NCBI RefSeq assembly: GCF_000472785.1
Contig: NZ_AXAL01000006.1
Coordinates: 186,208 to 250,207, forward strand
Length of the DNA: 64,000 bases
Direction of reading: 5' to 3'
DNA from: Mesorhizobium loti CJ3sym
GTDB lineage: Bacteria; Pseudomonadota; Alphaproteobacteria; Rhizobiales; Rhizobiaceae
A program made the position numbers and the translations under genes. Under the pieces are notes generated by a model. It was not told the DNA's origin and ran no database searches. It saw only the letters and a list, made by a program, of their open reading frames with translations. Positions 1 through 8,703 of this stretch are shown here, one piece after another; the stretch's first letter is position 1, and the number at the start of each line of letters is the position of its first letter.

Positions 1-1224
1 GAGAACCTCGTCGTCACAAACGCCAACAACTATGCTTTCGGAAACGGGTTGGACAACATCATCACCGCCCAGGCCGGGCACCAGACGCTGGACGGCGGCG
101 CGGGAAACGATGTGCTGATCGACGGCGGCGGCGGTTACGACACTTTCATCGTCTCGAAAGGCAATGGAAGCGATCTGATAGCGAATTTTGCCGCCACGGA
201 TACCGTCCGCCTGAATGGCTATGGGTTCACGTCGTTCGACGCCATCCACTCAAACATGATCCAGGCGGGATCGAACGTGCTGTTGAACCTCGGATCCGGC
301 GAGATCCTCGAGTTCAAGGACACGACCATCGACAAGTTGCAGCCCGGCCAGTTCGAATTGCCGATCGACAAGTCCGCAATGAGCCTGTCCTTCAGCGACG
401 ATTTCAACACGCTGAATCTTCACAATAGCCAGGGCGGCACCTGGGATACCAACTTCTCGTGGGGAGCGCCGAACGGCAGCACCTTGAGCAGCAACAACGA
501 GCTGGAATGGTATATCGACGCCAATTACGCGCCGACGAGTTCGGTCCACCCGTTCAGCGTGAACAACGGTGTGCTCACCATCACCGCGGCGCAGGCGCCG
601 GCGGACATCAAGCCGCTGATCAACAATTACGAATACACCTCAGGCATCCTGACGACCCACGACACCTTCTCGCAAACCTATGGCTATTTCGAAATGCGGG
701 CCGACCTGCCAGAGCACGCCGGCGCCTGGCCGGCCTTCTGGCTGCTCCCGGAAGACGGTTCGTGGCCGCCGGAGCTCGATGTCGTGGAGACGATCGGCCA
801 AGCCCCGAACACGTTGATCATGACGGCGCACTCGAATGAAACCGGAACGCACACCAAGGTCACGTCGACAGTGAGTGTCTCGGACCCCGCCGGTTTCCAC
901 ACCTATGGCCTGCTCTGGACGCCGGACAAGCTTGTCTGGACCTATGACGGTGTGCAGGTCGCGGAAGCGGCGACGCCGTCCGACATGAACAAGCCCATGT
1001 ACATGCTGGTCGATCTCGCGGTCGGCGGCTTGGCCGGCGCCCCTCCGGATCATTTGGCCACGCCGGCCGAGATGAAGATCGACTACGTCCGCGCCTATAC
1101 GCTGGACAGTGCTCCGGCAAACGCGCTGAACATCACCAGCGGCAGCACTACATCCAGCACCGGCACGCACAGTATCGCCAGCAGCACGCTGCATGGCGGT
1201 TCCGAATTCGGGGGCCACGCGTAA
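1..1224 (+). CDS. Secreted GH16 endo-beta-glycanase with RTX repeats (5' truncated)
   Basis: The reading frame is open from base 1, so the true start lies before the window and only the C-terminal 407 residues are seen. Near bases 85-150 there are glycine-aspartate RTX-type repeats (GGAGNDVL, GGGGYDTF) that bind calcium in type I secreted proteins. A glycoside hydrolase family 16 domain follows, with the catalytic ExDxxE motif (ELDVVE) at bases 772-789, whose first and last Glu act as nucleophile and acid/base. The last 40 residues are rich in Ser, Thr and Gly, as expected of an uncleaved type I secretion signal. A secretion ATPase and HlyD-type partner follow directly. The closest functional models are rhizobial ExsH and PlyA, which trim exopolysaccharide outside the cell. 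The exact polysaccharide cannot be read from this fragment. Confidence 0.85.
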   Translation, partial: ENLVVTNANNYAFGNGLDNIITAQAGHQTLDGGAGNDVLIDGGGGYDTFIVSKGNGSDLIANFAATDTVRLNGYGFTSFDAIHSNMIQAGSNVLLNLGSGEILEFKDTTIDKLQPGQFELPIDKSAMSLSFSDDFNTLNLHNSQGGTWDTNFSWGAPNGSTLSSNNELEWYIDANYAPTSSVHPFSVNNGVLTITAAQAPADIKPLINNYEYTSGILTTHDTFSQTYGYFEMRADLPEHAGAWPAFWLLPEDGSWPPELDVVETIGQAPNTLIMTAHSNETGTHTKVTSTVSVSDPAGFHTYGLLWTPDKLVWTYDGVQVAEAATPSDMNKPMYMLVDLAVGGLAGAPPDHLATPAEMKIDYVRAYTLDSAPANALNITSGSTTSSTGTHSIASSTLHGGSEFGGHA

Positions 1225-1259
1225 GGTCTCGGGATCATGCAGCGTAGGGGAATGTGGAA

Positions 1260-3014
1260 ATGACCGGACCGTCCGACCTGCGCCCGGTCTTCCTGCGCGC
1301 CATCGCCGATGTCGGCGTCTTCTCGCTGTTGATCAACATCCTGCTGTTGGTGATCCCGCTCTATCTGCTGCAGGTCTATGACCGCGTGCTGCCGTCCTCT
1401 AGCGTCGAGACGCTTGTCTATCTTTCGGGCATCGCGGTTCTCGCGCTCGCGGTTCTCGGGCTGCTGGACGCGATCCGCGCCGTTTACACGCAGCGCGTCG
1501 CGGCGACCCTCGACCGGAAGCTGGGTGCCGGCACATTCGCCGTTTCGCTCGGCGCAAAATATGCCGGCGGCCTGTCGCCACTGCGCGACCTCGCCTCGGT
1601 CTGCGCCTTCGTCAGGTCGCGCGGCGTGACGGTGTTGTTCGATCTGCCCTTCGCCCCTGTCTTTCTCGCCCTGCTGTATCTGATCCATCCGGTGCTGTTT
1701 TGGGTGACCGTCGGTGGCGCGGCGCTTCTGCTTCTCCTGGTCGTGGCCAACCAGCTTGCCATCGGCAGGAACGACGTGTTGTCCGCGGAGTGTTCGGCTT
1801 TAGCGAGCCAGGCAGAACAGGCCTTTACCCGCAATGCGGAAACGCTGCGTGCCATGGGCATGGTCGAGAACGCCGCGCAGGTCTGGCGACGGCACGTCGC
1901 GGCAGCGCTCACCCTCCATGACCGCTCCGCGAGTGCCAATGCGATCTTCAGCGGCGCTTCGCGGGCGCTGCGCATGATGCTGCAACTGGCGATCCTCGGC
2001 GCCGGCGCATGGCTGGTGCTCGACGGGCAGATGACGGCAGGCATGATCTTCGCCTCCTCGCTGGTGTCGTCGCGCGCGCTGCAGCCGCTCGACCAGTTGA
2101 TCGGCGCCTGGCGGCAGATCGCCGACGCCCGGCGAGCGTGGAGAGGGCTTGAGACGGCGCTTGCGGCGCGTCCGCTTGAAGCGCGGAAACTGATCCTGCC
2201 CGATCCGACTGGCGCGATTTCCATGCAGGACGTTTTCTTTATGGCGCCGAATGCCCAGCTCGGCACCGAACCCATCCTCAAGCGACTGAACTTCCAAATT
2301 GGCGCCGGCGAAGCGTTGGCCATCGTCGGCCCAAGCGGCGCCGGCAAATCCACGCTGGCGCGGTTGCTTGTGGGCGCTGCCCGGCCGACCGGCGGCGCGG
2401 TGAGGATCGACGGCGCCGACCTCAGGACCTGGGACGAAAGCCAGCTTGGAAAGCATATCGGCTACCTCGCGCAGGAGGTCGAGCTCTTTCCAGGATCGAT
2501 CGCGCAAAACATCGCCCGCTTCAACCCCGATGCAGATGACGCCTCGATCATCGAGGCAGCCAGGCGGGCTGAGGCGCATGACCTGATCCTGGCACAGCGG
2601 GACGGCTACCAGACATTGATAGGTCCGTCGGACAGAAATTTGTCGGGCGGCGAGCGCCAGAGGATCGGGCTGGCGCGCGCCTTCTACGGCGCTCCCAGGA
2701 TTCTCGTGTTGGATGAGCCCAACGCCCATCTCGATGGCGCGGGCGAAGCAGCGCTCGAAGCGGTGCTTGGCGCCGTGAAAGCGACCGGCGTCACGACAAT
2801 CGTCATCACGCACCGCCCTTCGATTGCCGCCTCCTGTGACCGCGTGATACTTTTGCGCGGCGGCGTGATCGAAGCCTTCGGCCCGAGCGGCGAGGTGTTG
2901 CGGCAGTCTGTGGCCAGCACCGGCGCCGGCAAGGGCATTCCCCGGCAGAATCCGGTGGTGACAGGGTCTTTCGCCGCGACGCTTCGCACGCACAACACCC
3001 GCTTCGGATCATAG
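1260..3014 (+). CDS. prsD: Type I secretion ABC transporter, permease/ATPase (PrsD family)
   Basis: This 584-residue protein joins an N-terminal membrane domain (hydrophobic segments from about residue 15 to 290) to a C-terminal ABC ATPase. Walker A GPSGAGKST is at about residues 357-365, the LSGGE signature at about 461 and Walker B ILVLDEP at about 481-487, so the ATPase looks intact. It should energise export of the RTX glycanase encoded just upstream through a channel with the HlyD protein downstream and an outer-membrane TolC-like protein not seen here. I chose ATG at 1260 because AGGGG lies nine bases before it; an in-frame GTG at 1254 is too close to that site. The gap to the next gene is three bases, so the two form an operon. 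Confidence 0.9.
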   Translation: MTGPSDLRPVFLRAIADVGVFSLLINILLLVIPLYLLQVYDRVLPSSSVETLVYLSGIAVLALAVLGLLDAIRAVYTQRVAATLDRKLGAGTFAVSLGAKYAGGLSPLRDLASVCAFVRSRGVTVLFDLPFAPVFLALLYLIHPVLFWVTVGGAALLLLLVVANQLAIGRNDVLSAECSALASQAEQAFTRNAETLRAMGMVENAAQVWRRHVAAALTLHDRSASANAIFSGASRALRMMLQLAILGAGAWLVLDGQMTAGMIFASSLVSSRALQPLDQLIGAWRQIADARRAWRGLETALAARPLEARKLILPDPTGAISMQDVFFMAPNAQLGTEPILKRLNFQIGAGEALAIVGPSGAGKSTLARLLVGAARPTGGAVRIDGADLRTWDESQLGKHIGYLAQEVELFPGSIAQNIARFNPDADDASIIEAARRAEAHDLILAQRDGYQTLIGPSDRNLSGGERQRIGLARAFYGAPRILVLDEPNAHLDGAGEAALEAVLGAVKATGVTTIVITHRPSIAASCDRVILLRGGVIEAFGPSGEVLRQSVASTGAGKGIPRQNPVVTGSFAATLRTHNTRFGS

Positions 3015-3017
3015 ACC

Positions 3018-4337
3018 ATGGCAGTCCAGAGCCTCGCTTGGGAAGGCAGTCCGCGCACCGACATAGGGCGTGTGGCATCCGCCGGATACGCGGCGATAGC
3101 CCTATTGGTGGGTTGCTTTGGCTATTGGTGCGTCAGCGCGCCCTTGTCGGGAGCGGTGATCACGCAAGGGACGATCTCGGCGACCGGCGGAAACATCCTG
3201 ATCCAGCATCCCGAGGGCGGCATCGTCCAGGAATTGCTGGTCCATGAAGGCGATCGCGTGCAACAGGCCCAGGATCTGATCATGCTCGATCCAACGGCCG
3301 CGCGGGCACAGCTCAACCGGTTGACAAGACAGTCGATCGCGCTCAGGGCGAGCGCGGCGCGGCTGGAGGCGGAACGCGACGGATTGGACCGGCTGGCGCC
3401 AATCACCAAAGCGGCGCCAGCGCCGTTCCAGGCCGATTTCGAGATGTTGGTTCGAGAACAGCAGAAGGAATTCGATGCCAGGCTCGCCCGGTTTCGATCG
3501 GAACAATCGATCCTCGCCCAACGACTGGCCATGCATCGCCAGTCTGTCGTGGGATTGCAGTCCCAGAAACAGGCCATTCAGCAACAAGTCGAAATCGTGA
3601 AGAAGGAACTCAGCATCAAGACCAGCCTGCTGGACAAGGGCCTCACCAACCGTACCGAATACTCACAACTTTTGCGCAGCGAGGCAGATCTCATCGGGCA
3701 GGCCGGGATGCTGGAAGCCAATATCGCAGCGGCCAACACTCAGATCGTCGAAGCCCAGGAGCAGAGCGAGCGCCAGACCACGCAACGCGTGGAGGAGGCG
3801 CTGACGAAGCTGGAGGAGGTTCGTTCCAACCTGGCCGACTTCGAGGAACAGATCGGGGCGGCGGAGGCGGTGCTGCGGCGAACGACGATCAAGGCGCCGG
3901 CGGCGGGCATAGTCGTCTCGTCGACCTACAATTCCAAGGGCAGCGTGATTGCCCCCGGCGAAAAGATCATGGAGATCCTGCCCACGGCATCGGGCCTGAT
4001 CGTCGATGCAAGGCTGCGGCCAAAAGACATCGACCAGGTCCGTGTCGGCCAGCCGGCGAAACTGCGACTGTCGGCCTTGAACATGCGGCTTACCCCAGAG
4101 GTTTCAGCCACCGTGACACAAATTTCCGCGGACCGGCTCATCGATCAGGCTACGCATGAGCCCTATTTCCGCGCCAGGCTGAAGATTGCCGCAGAGTTGC
4201 CGTCCGGCGTGAGACCCGAGGAGCTTTATCCCGGAACGCCTGTCGAGGCGTTTATAAACACCGGCGACCGGACATTCTTCGAGTATCTGGCACGACCGAT
4301 GCTCGATTCCTTCGCTCGCGCCTTCACGGAGCGGTAG
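3018..4337 (+). CDS. prsE: HlyD-family membrane fusion protein of type I secretion (PrsE family)
   Basis: The 439-residue protein has one N-terminal membrane segment (about residues 20-40), a lipoyl-like half domain (about 55-90), a long Gln/Glu/Ala-rich coiled coil (about 95-290), a second lipoyl half (about 290-320) and a beta-barrel C-terminal region. This is the normal order for adaptors that bridge an inner-membrane ABC exporter to an outer-membrane channel. It starts three bases after the ABC gene, which implies translational coupling and one transport complex for the GH16-RTX protein. Its length fits the PrsE/HlyD family. The specific name rests on this context. Confidence 0.88.
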   Translation: MAVQSLAWEGSPRTDIGRVASAGYAAIALLVGCFGYWCVSAPLSGAVITQGTISATGGNILIQHPEGGIVQELLVHEGDRVQQAQDLIMLDPTAARAQLNRLTRQSIALRASAARLEAERDGLDRLAPITKAAPAPFQADFEMLVREQQKEFDARLARFRSEQSILAQRLAMHRQSVVGLQSQKQAIQQQVEIVKKELSIKTSLLDKGLTNRTEYSQLLRSEADLIGQAGMLEANIAAANTQIVEAQEQSERQTTQRVEEALTKLEEVRSNLADFEEQIGAAEAVLRRTTIKAPAAGIVVSSTYNSKGSVIAPGEKIMEILPTASGLIVDARLRPKDIDQVRVGQPAKLRLSALNMRLTPEVSATVTQISADRLIDQATHEPYFRARLKIAAELPSGVRPEELYPGTPVEAFINTGDRTFFEYLARPMLDSFARAFTER

Positions 4338-4355
4338 ATATTGGGGATCGAACGA

Positions 4356-5666
4356 TCAGCGCACCGCTTCGCGCTGGCTACCGGGCAGGCGGGTCGCGAT
4401 CAGTTTGTCGATGCGGCGGCCGTCGAGGTCGACCACCTCGAAGCGCCACCCTTGAGCGTCGACGCATTCGCCGGTCGCCGGCAAATGATGCATGTGCGAC
4501 AGCACATAGCCGGCGACGGTCTCGTAGTCGCGGTTTTCGGGCAGGTCGATGCCCAAAATCTCGGCCATCTCGTCGGCCTGCATATATCCAGCGAGCAGCC
4601 ATGAGCCGTCCTCGCGCTTGACGGCGTTTTCCTCGTCGCCGGCATCAAGGTCGGCGCGGAACACGCCGGTAATGGCTTCGAGAATGTCGGCCGGGGTGAC
4701 GATGCCTTCGAAATGGCCGTATTCATCATGCACCAGCGCCATCGGCACGTCGGATTCCTTGAGCTTGTGCAGCACGTCGAGCGCGTCGGCCTGGTCGTAG
4801 ACGATGGGCGCGGCGCGCACATGCTTGCGCGGGTCAAGCGTGCGGCCGGCAAGGATCGCGGCCAGCACGTCACGCGTCTGGACGACGCCGACCATGACGT
4901 CGACACCGCCGTCGCCTGCCGGCAGGCGCGAATGCTGGGTTTCCATCAGCAGCTTGCGGATCGCCGTGTCGTCGGATTGCAGATTGATCCAGTCGACCTC
5001 GGTGCGCGGCGTCATCACCGCACGCACCGCGCGGTCGCCAAGCCGCATGACGCCGGCAATCATGCGCCGCTCGTCGGATTCGATGGTGCCATGATGCTCG
5101 GCCTCGGCGACCAGCATCTTGATCTCCTCGTCGGTGACCTTCTCCTCGCTTTCGCCGCGCTGGCCAAGCAGCCACAATATGGCGCGGCCGGAAATGTCGA
5201 GCAGGAACACCAGCGGCGCCGAGATGGTGGCGAGGATGGTCATGGCCGGAGCCGCGCGGGCGGCAACGCGCTCCGGGTCGCGCAGCGCGATCTGCTTGGG
5301 CACAAGTTCGCCGACGATCAGCGAGAAATAGGTGATGATGGCAACGACAATGCCGACGCCGAGCGGGTCGGCGACGCTTTCGCGCATGCCGGTCGAGGCC
5401 AGGTACACCGACAGCCGGTCGCCCAGCGTGGCGCCGGAGAAGGCGCCGGAAAGCACGCCGACCAGCGTGATGCCGATCTGTACCGAGGACAGGAACTTGC
5501 CGGGATTCGAACCAAGATCGAGCGCGCGGCCGGCACCATTGACGCCGCGATCGATCATCGCCTTGAGCCGTGCCGGGCGCGATGAAACGATAGCGAGTTC
5601 GGACATCGACAAAAGGCCGTTCACGCAGATGAGGACGACCACGATAGCAATTTCAACGTATAGCAT
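4356..5666 (-). CDS. CNNM/CBS-domain inner-membrane protein (hemolysin C / CorC-like)
   Basis: The 436-residue protein begins with a DUF21/CNNM transmembrane domain (about residues 1-190, several hydrophobic helices and a MSELAIVSSRPARL-type start). Two CBS domains follow (about 210-330), then a CorC_HlyC transporter-associated domain (about 345-425). The family is annotated as hemolysin-like or magnesium/cobalt efflux-associated. The CBS pair probably senses nucleotides, and related proteins export Mg or protect against metal or osmotic stress. The gene converges on the secretion operon and no partner gene is adjacent. The substrate is not predictable from sequence. Confidence 0.85.
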   Translation of the reverse strand: MLYVEIAIVVVLICVNGLLSMSELAIVSSRPARLKAMIDRGVNGAGRALDLGSNPGKFLSSVQIGITLVGVLSGAFSGATLGDRLSVYLASTGMRESVADPLGVGIVVAIITYFSLIVGELVPKQIALRDPERVAARAAPAMTILATISAPLVFLLDISGRAILWLLGQRGESEEKVTDEEIKMLVAEAEHHGTIESDERRMIAGVMRLGDRAVRAVMTPRTEVDWINLQSDDTAIRKLLMETQHSRLPAGDGGVDVMVGVVQTRDVLAAILAGRTLDPRKHVRAAPIVYDQADALDVLHKLKESDVPMALVHDEYGHFEGIVTPADILEAITGVFRADLDAGDEENAVKREDGSWLLAGYMQADEMAEILGIDLPENRDYETVAGYVLSHMHHLPATGECVDAQGWRFEVVDLDGRRIDKLIATRLPGSQREAVR

Positions 5667-5741
5667 GAGGGCTCAATAGCATTGCGATGGGGCGCTCGAA
5701 AATAGTCCGGCTCTATTTTTAGAAGATGACAGTCCCGTCAT

Positions 5742-6656
5742 TCAGGGTGCATCCCACAACGGCGCTGAAAAGTGCTCGATCAAGGCGTCGACGACAACAC
5801 GCACCTTTGGCGTAAGCGCGCGCGTCACCGGCCACACGGCGTGCACGACAGTGTTTTCCACCAGACAGTCCGACAGGACCATTTCGAGGTCGCCATTCCT
5901 GAGGCTGTCGGCCGCCAGCCAGGTCGGCAGGAAGGCGATCCCACAACCGGCAAGGGCGGCATCGAGCATCGGTTCGCCATGGCCGAGAACCAGCCTCGCC
6001 CTGGGGACGAAGGTCGTGAGATGGCCGTCGCCGTGCCTGATCACCCAGGGACGGACGACGCCCTCGCGGCCATAGCCGATGACGCTATGATGGGCGAGAT
6101 CGTCGACCGATCGCGGCCTGCCATGTTCCCTGAGATAGGCGGGAGCCGCACAGATGGCCGAGCGCTGGGCATAGATGCGCCTGGCCGCGAGCGACAGGCT
6201 GTCGTCCAGTTCTCCCATGCGGACGGCGAGGTCGATGCCTTCCTCGATCAGGTCGACGCGGCGATCGTTGAAGGAGATTTCCACTGTCAGCTCCGGGAAT
6301 TTCCTGGAAATCTCGAACAGGACGGGCGCGACGCAGCGCCGGCCAAAGGCGAGCGGCACGTCGATGCGCAGCCGGCCGGAGGGGATCTGCCGGCGCGAGG
6401 CAAGCAGTGACTGCGCCGCCTCGATCTCGGCCAGCGCCCTGACGCAGGCCTCATAGTAGCTCTCGCCTTCGCTGGTCGGACTGAGGCTGCGGGTGGTGCG
6501 GTTGAGGAGGCGAACGCCGAGCCGCTGCTCCAATTGGGCGATCGACTTGCCGATCGCCGACTTCGTCACATGCAGCCGCTCGCCGGCACCAGTGAAGCTG
6601 CCAGCCTCCACGGCCTGGACGAATGCGACGATGCCTTGCAGGTCGGTCGATTCCAT
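5742..6656 (-). CDS. LysR-family transcriptional regulator
   Basis: This 304-residue protein has an N-terminal winged helix (about residues 1-62, with the typical GSFTGAGERLHVTKSAIGKSI helix-turn-helix) and a C-terminal co-inducer domain (about 90-295). It resembles the PA0477/DmlR-like class of LysR proteins that act beside oxidoreductases. The ATG at 6656 begins the HTH domain directly; an in-frame extension upstream would run into the divergent gene. It is transcribed away from the neighbouring alcohol-dehydrogenase-like gene, so it probably controls that gene and itself from the shared region of about 125 bases. The inducer is unknown. Confidence 0.88.
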   Translation of the reverse strand: MESTDLQGIVAFVQAVEAGSFTGAGERLHVTKSAIGKSIAQLEQRLGVRLLNRTTRSLSPTSEGESYYEACVRALAEIEAAQSLLASRRQIPSGRLRIDVPLAFGRRCVAPVLFEISRKFPELTVEISFNDRRVDLIEEGIDLAVRMGELDDSLSLAARRIYAQRSAICAAPAYLREHGRPRSVDDLAHHSVIGYGREGVVRPWVIRHGDGHLTTFVPRARLVLGHGEPMLDAALAGCGIAFLPTWLAADSLRNGDLEMVLSDCLVENTVVHAVWPVTRALTPKVRVVVDALIEHFSAPLWDAP

Positions 6657-6782
6657 GACGGTTCCAATTGTCGAACTTAAGTTATCAATCAGTTGCCAAA
6701 TATGCCGCATAGGAGCTCTATTTTCCATAGTTGAAAAGCATAAATGTCTCGCGTGGCCATCAATGACGGAGCGCGAAGCGAT

Positions 6783-7805
6783 ATGAGCACCCAAATCAAC
6801 AGAGCCTGGCAGATGAGCGGTTTCGGCCTGTCCAGGCTGAGCCAGGTGACGGGCAAAATCCCCGAAGCCGGGCCGCACGATCTTCTGGTGCGCACGAAAG
6901 CCGTGTCGTTGAACTACAAGGACAAGATGATCGTCGAGGGCACGCTGATCCCCGACCTCAGCTTTCCCTTCGTGCCGACATCGGACGCTGTGGGCGAGGT
7001 GGTGGCTGTCGGCAGCGCGGTCAGCCGCTTCAAGGTCGGGCAACGCGTGCTTGGCCACGTCATCGCCGATTGGCCGGATGGTGACGCGCCGCCGGTGCTG
7101 CACAAGCACACGCTGGGCTCCTCACTGCCGGGCATGCTTTCCGACCATGTGGTCTTCGGCGAGGATGCCGCCGTGCTGGCGCCGCCATCGCTCAGCGACA
7201 TCGAGGCGGCGACGCTGCCGATCGCGGCGCTGACGGCCTGGTTTGCAATGACCGAGGCGACCAGACCGGTGGCGGGCCAGACAATCCTCATCCAGGGCAC
7301 TGGCGGCGTGTCGCTGTTTGCGCTGCAGTTCGCCAAGGCATTCGGTTTGCGCGCCATCGTCACCTCGAGCAGTGACGAGAAGCTTGAGCGGGCAAGAAAG
7401 CTTGGCGCCTGGCAATGGATCAACTACCGCACGCAGCCGGCATGGGACGAAGCCGCGCGAGCGCTGACGGACGGGCTGGGCGTCAACCATGTGCTGGAAA
7501 TGGTCGGCGGCGACAATGCCCGGCGATCGCTGAACGCGCTGGCGGCTGACGGCCGGCTCTCGATCATCGGTCTTCTGGGTTCGATGGAACTCAGTTTCCC
7601 GATCCTGCCATTCATGCGCAACCGCATCACCGTGCAGGGCCTGTCGATCGGCCATCGCCGGTCTTTCGAGCGGATGAACCAGGCGATCAAGGCGCTCGGC
7701 ATCAAGCCGGTCATCGACAAGGTCTTTGGCTTTGATGAGGTGCCTCAGGCCTTGCAGCATCTGGAGAAGGGGCCGTTTGGCAAGATCGTGGTCACCACGA
7801 CCTGA
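6783..7805 (+). CDS. Zinc-independent MDR alcohol dehydrogenase / quinone oxidoreductase-like
   Basis: The product of about 340 residues belongs to the medium-chain dehydrogenase/reductase superfamily. It has an N-terminal GroES-like domain and a Rossmann domain whose nucleotide-binding segment contains GTGGVSLFALQFAK. The Cys and His residues that bind structural and catalytic zinc are not evident, which points to an NAD(P)H quinone-oxidoreductase or enone-reductase type enzyme. ATG 6783 is preferred because GGAG lies upstream; an in-frame ATG at 6744 would add 13 residues. The divergent LysR gene is the likely regulator. The substrate is unknown. Confidence 0.82.
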   Translation: MSTQINRAWQMSGFGLSRLSQVTGKIPEAGPHDLLVRTKAVSLNYKDKMIVEGTLIPDLSFPFVPTSDAVGEVVAVGSAVSRFKVGQRVLGHVIADWPDGDAPPVLHKHTLGSSLPGMLSDHVVFGEDAAVLAPPSLSDIEAATLPIAALTAWFAMTEATRPVAGQTILIQGTGGVSLFALQFAKAFGLRAIVTSSSDEKLERARKLGAWQWINYRTQPAWDEAARALTDGLGVNHVLEMVGGDNARRSLNALAADGRLSIIGLLGSMELSFPILPFMRNRITVQGLSIGHRRSFERMNQAIKALGIKPVIDKVFGFDEVPQALQHLEKGPFGKIVVTTT

Positions 7806-7819
7806 CCTTTGCCGCCCGG

Positions 7820-8527
7820 TCATTGTAGCTGCTTCAGCACGCCGATGATTGCCTTGCCGTCGGTGAAATAGAGGTCGCCGCCGCCATTGCGGCCAGTCCT
7901 GGTGGCGCCGATGCCCGCCAGGTCGCTGGTCGATGCCAGCAGAGCGGCTGCGTTCAGGTCGTCGATCAGGAAGCCGCGTTCGGCATCGATGTCGGGACCG
8001 ATGTGATGCGTGATCGCGCCCGTATCGTGGCTGAGACCGACGCCGCGATCGAAGCTGGCGGAGCCCAGCCAGAGCGGGCGGCCGTCGTCGCCGACCGTAT
8101 CGGTCTGCCAGAAGCGGACATGGTGGCGCCGGTCGGCACTGTCGCCGACCGGCTTTTCGAAAGCGAGATCCTGGGCGCGGCCTTCGAACAGCAGGCGGCT
8201 CATCGGCGCATCGGGATAGGGGCGGGAAAACAGGACACTTTCGCCGATGTCGATCGCGGTCCTCAAGGTGACGGCGTCGGCGGTGTCCCAACCGGCGACG
8301 GCGAAGGCATGGACCACCTCCTTCTCAGTGCCGACGAGGCCGACATTGATCGGGTCGCCCGGAATGCCTTGCGGCGTGCGCGTCACCATTTCGAAGCGCT
8401 CGTCGCGAAAGCCGCGCTCCCGGAATGTCCAGAATTCCGGCGCCGCCAGATAGGCAAGCGCCAGCCAGGCGCCCAAAAGGGCCGCCATCCAGATCGCAAT
8501 GCGTCGCTGAATACTTCGCTGGCTCAT
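7820..8527 (-). CDS. LssY_C-like membrane-anchored protein of unknown function
   Basis: The 235-residue protein has one N-terminal hydrophobic segment (about residues 12-32, IWMAALLGAWLALAYL) followed by a soluble domain. Its conserved look (AGW...AD..T, RPYP.APMS.LL.EGR.QD.AF, H.R.W) matches the C-terminal LssY domain also found fused to PAP2 phosphatases. I place the start at ATG 8527, where the membrane anchor begins; the frame stays open upstream but only through an intergenic repeat region. The product probably sits at the inner membrane facing the periplasm. It converges on the oxidoreductase gene and has no clear partner. Confidence 0.65.
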   Translation of the reverse strand: MSQRSIQRRIAIWMAALLGAWLALAYLAAPEFWTFRERGFRDERFEMVTRTPQGIPGDPINVGLVGTEKEVVHAFAVAGWDTADAVTLRTAIDIGESVLFSRPYPDAPMSRLLFEGRAQDLAFEKPVGDSADRRHHVRFWQTDTVGDDGRPLWLGSASFDRGVGLSHDTGAITHHIGPDIDAERGFLIDDLNAAALLASTSDLAGIGATRTGRNGGGDLYFTDGKAIIGVLKQLQ

Positions 8528-8602
8528 GTGTCGTCGCCCAACCGTTCCGGGCGACACTCTATGCGGAGTCGTTGGCCGCTGGCAGAGGGCGGGAGCGCCA
8601 AT

Positions 8603-8642
8603 GCTAAAGCGCTTCACCTCGAAAGGGGCGACGCGCTTTAGC
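8603..8642. repeat. Inverted repeat GCTAAAGCGC / GCGCTTTAGC
   Basis: Two perfect 10-base inverted arms at 8603-8612 and 8633-8642 are separated by 20 bases. The element lies in the gap between the LssY_C-like gene and the first extensin gene, next to a second palindrome. It is probably a rhizobial intergenic palindromic element rather than a terminator, since no T-run follows on either strand. Confidence 0.6.
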
Positions 8643-8654
8643 TTCTTTATTCTC

Positions 8655-8703
8655 GTGCATGTCGTTCTCCCAAAACCGAGGTCACTTTTGGGCGACATGC
8701 ATT
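8655..8703. repeat. RPE-like intergenic palindrome
   Basis: Imperfect inverted arms (TGCATGTCG..CCCAAAA and TTTTGGGCGACATGCA) flank a central ACCGAGGTCAC segment. The layout matches the palindromic elements at 9562-9608 and 12922-12968 and the worn copy at 26055-26103. These are the short mobile palindromes known from rhizobial genomes. This copy overlaps the stop-codon end of the extensin-like gene. Confidence 0.7.

Noticed and set aside
5504..5525. tRNA T-loop-like GATTCGAAC sequence
   Set aside because: It lies inside the CNNM/CBS gene and no cloverleaf can be drawn around it.
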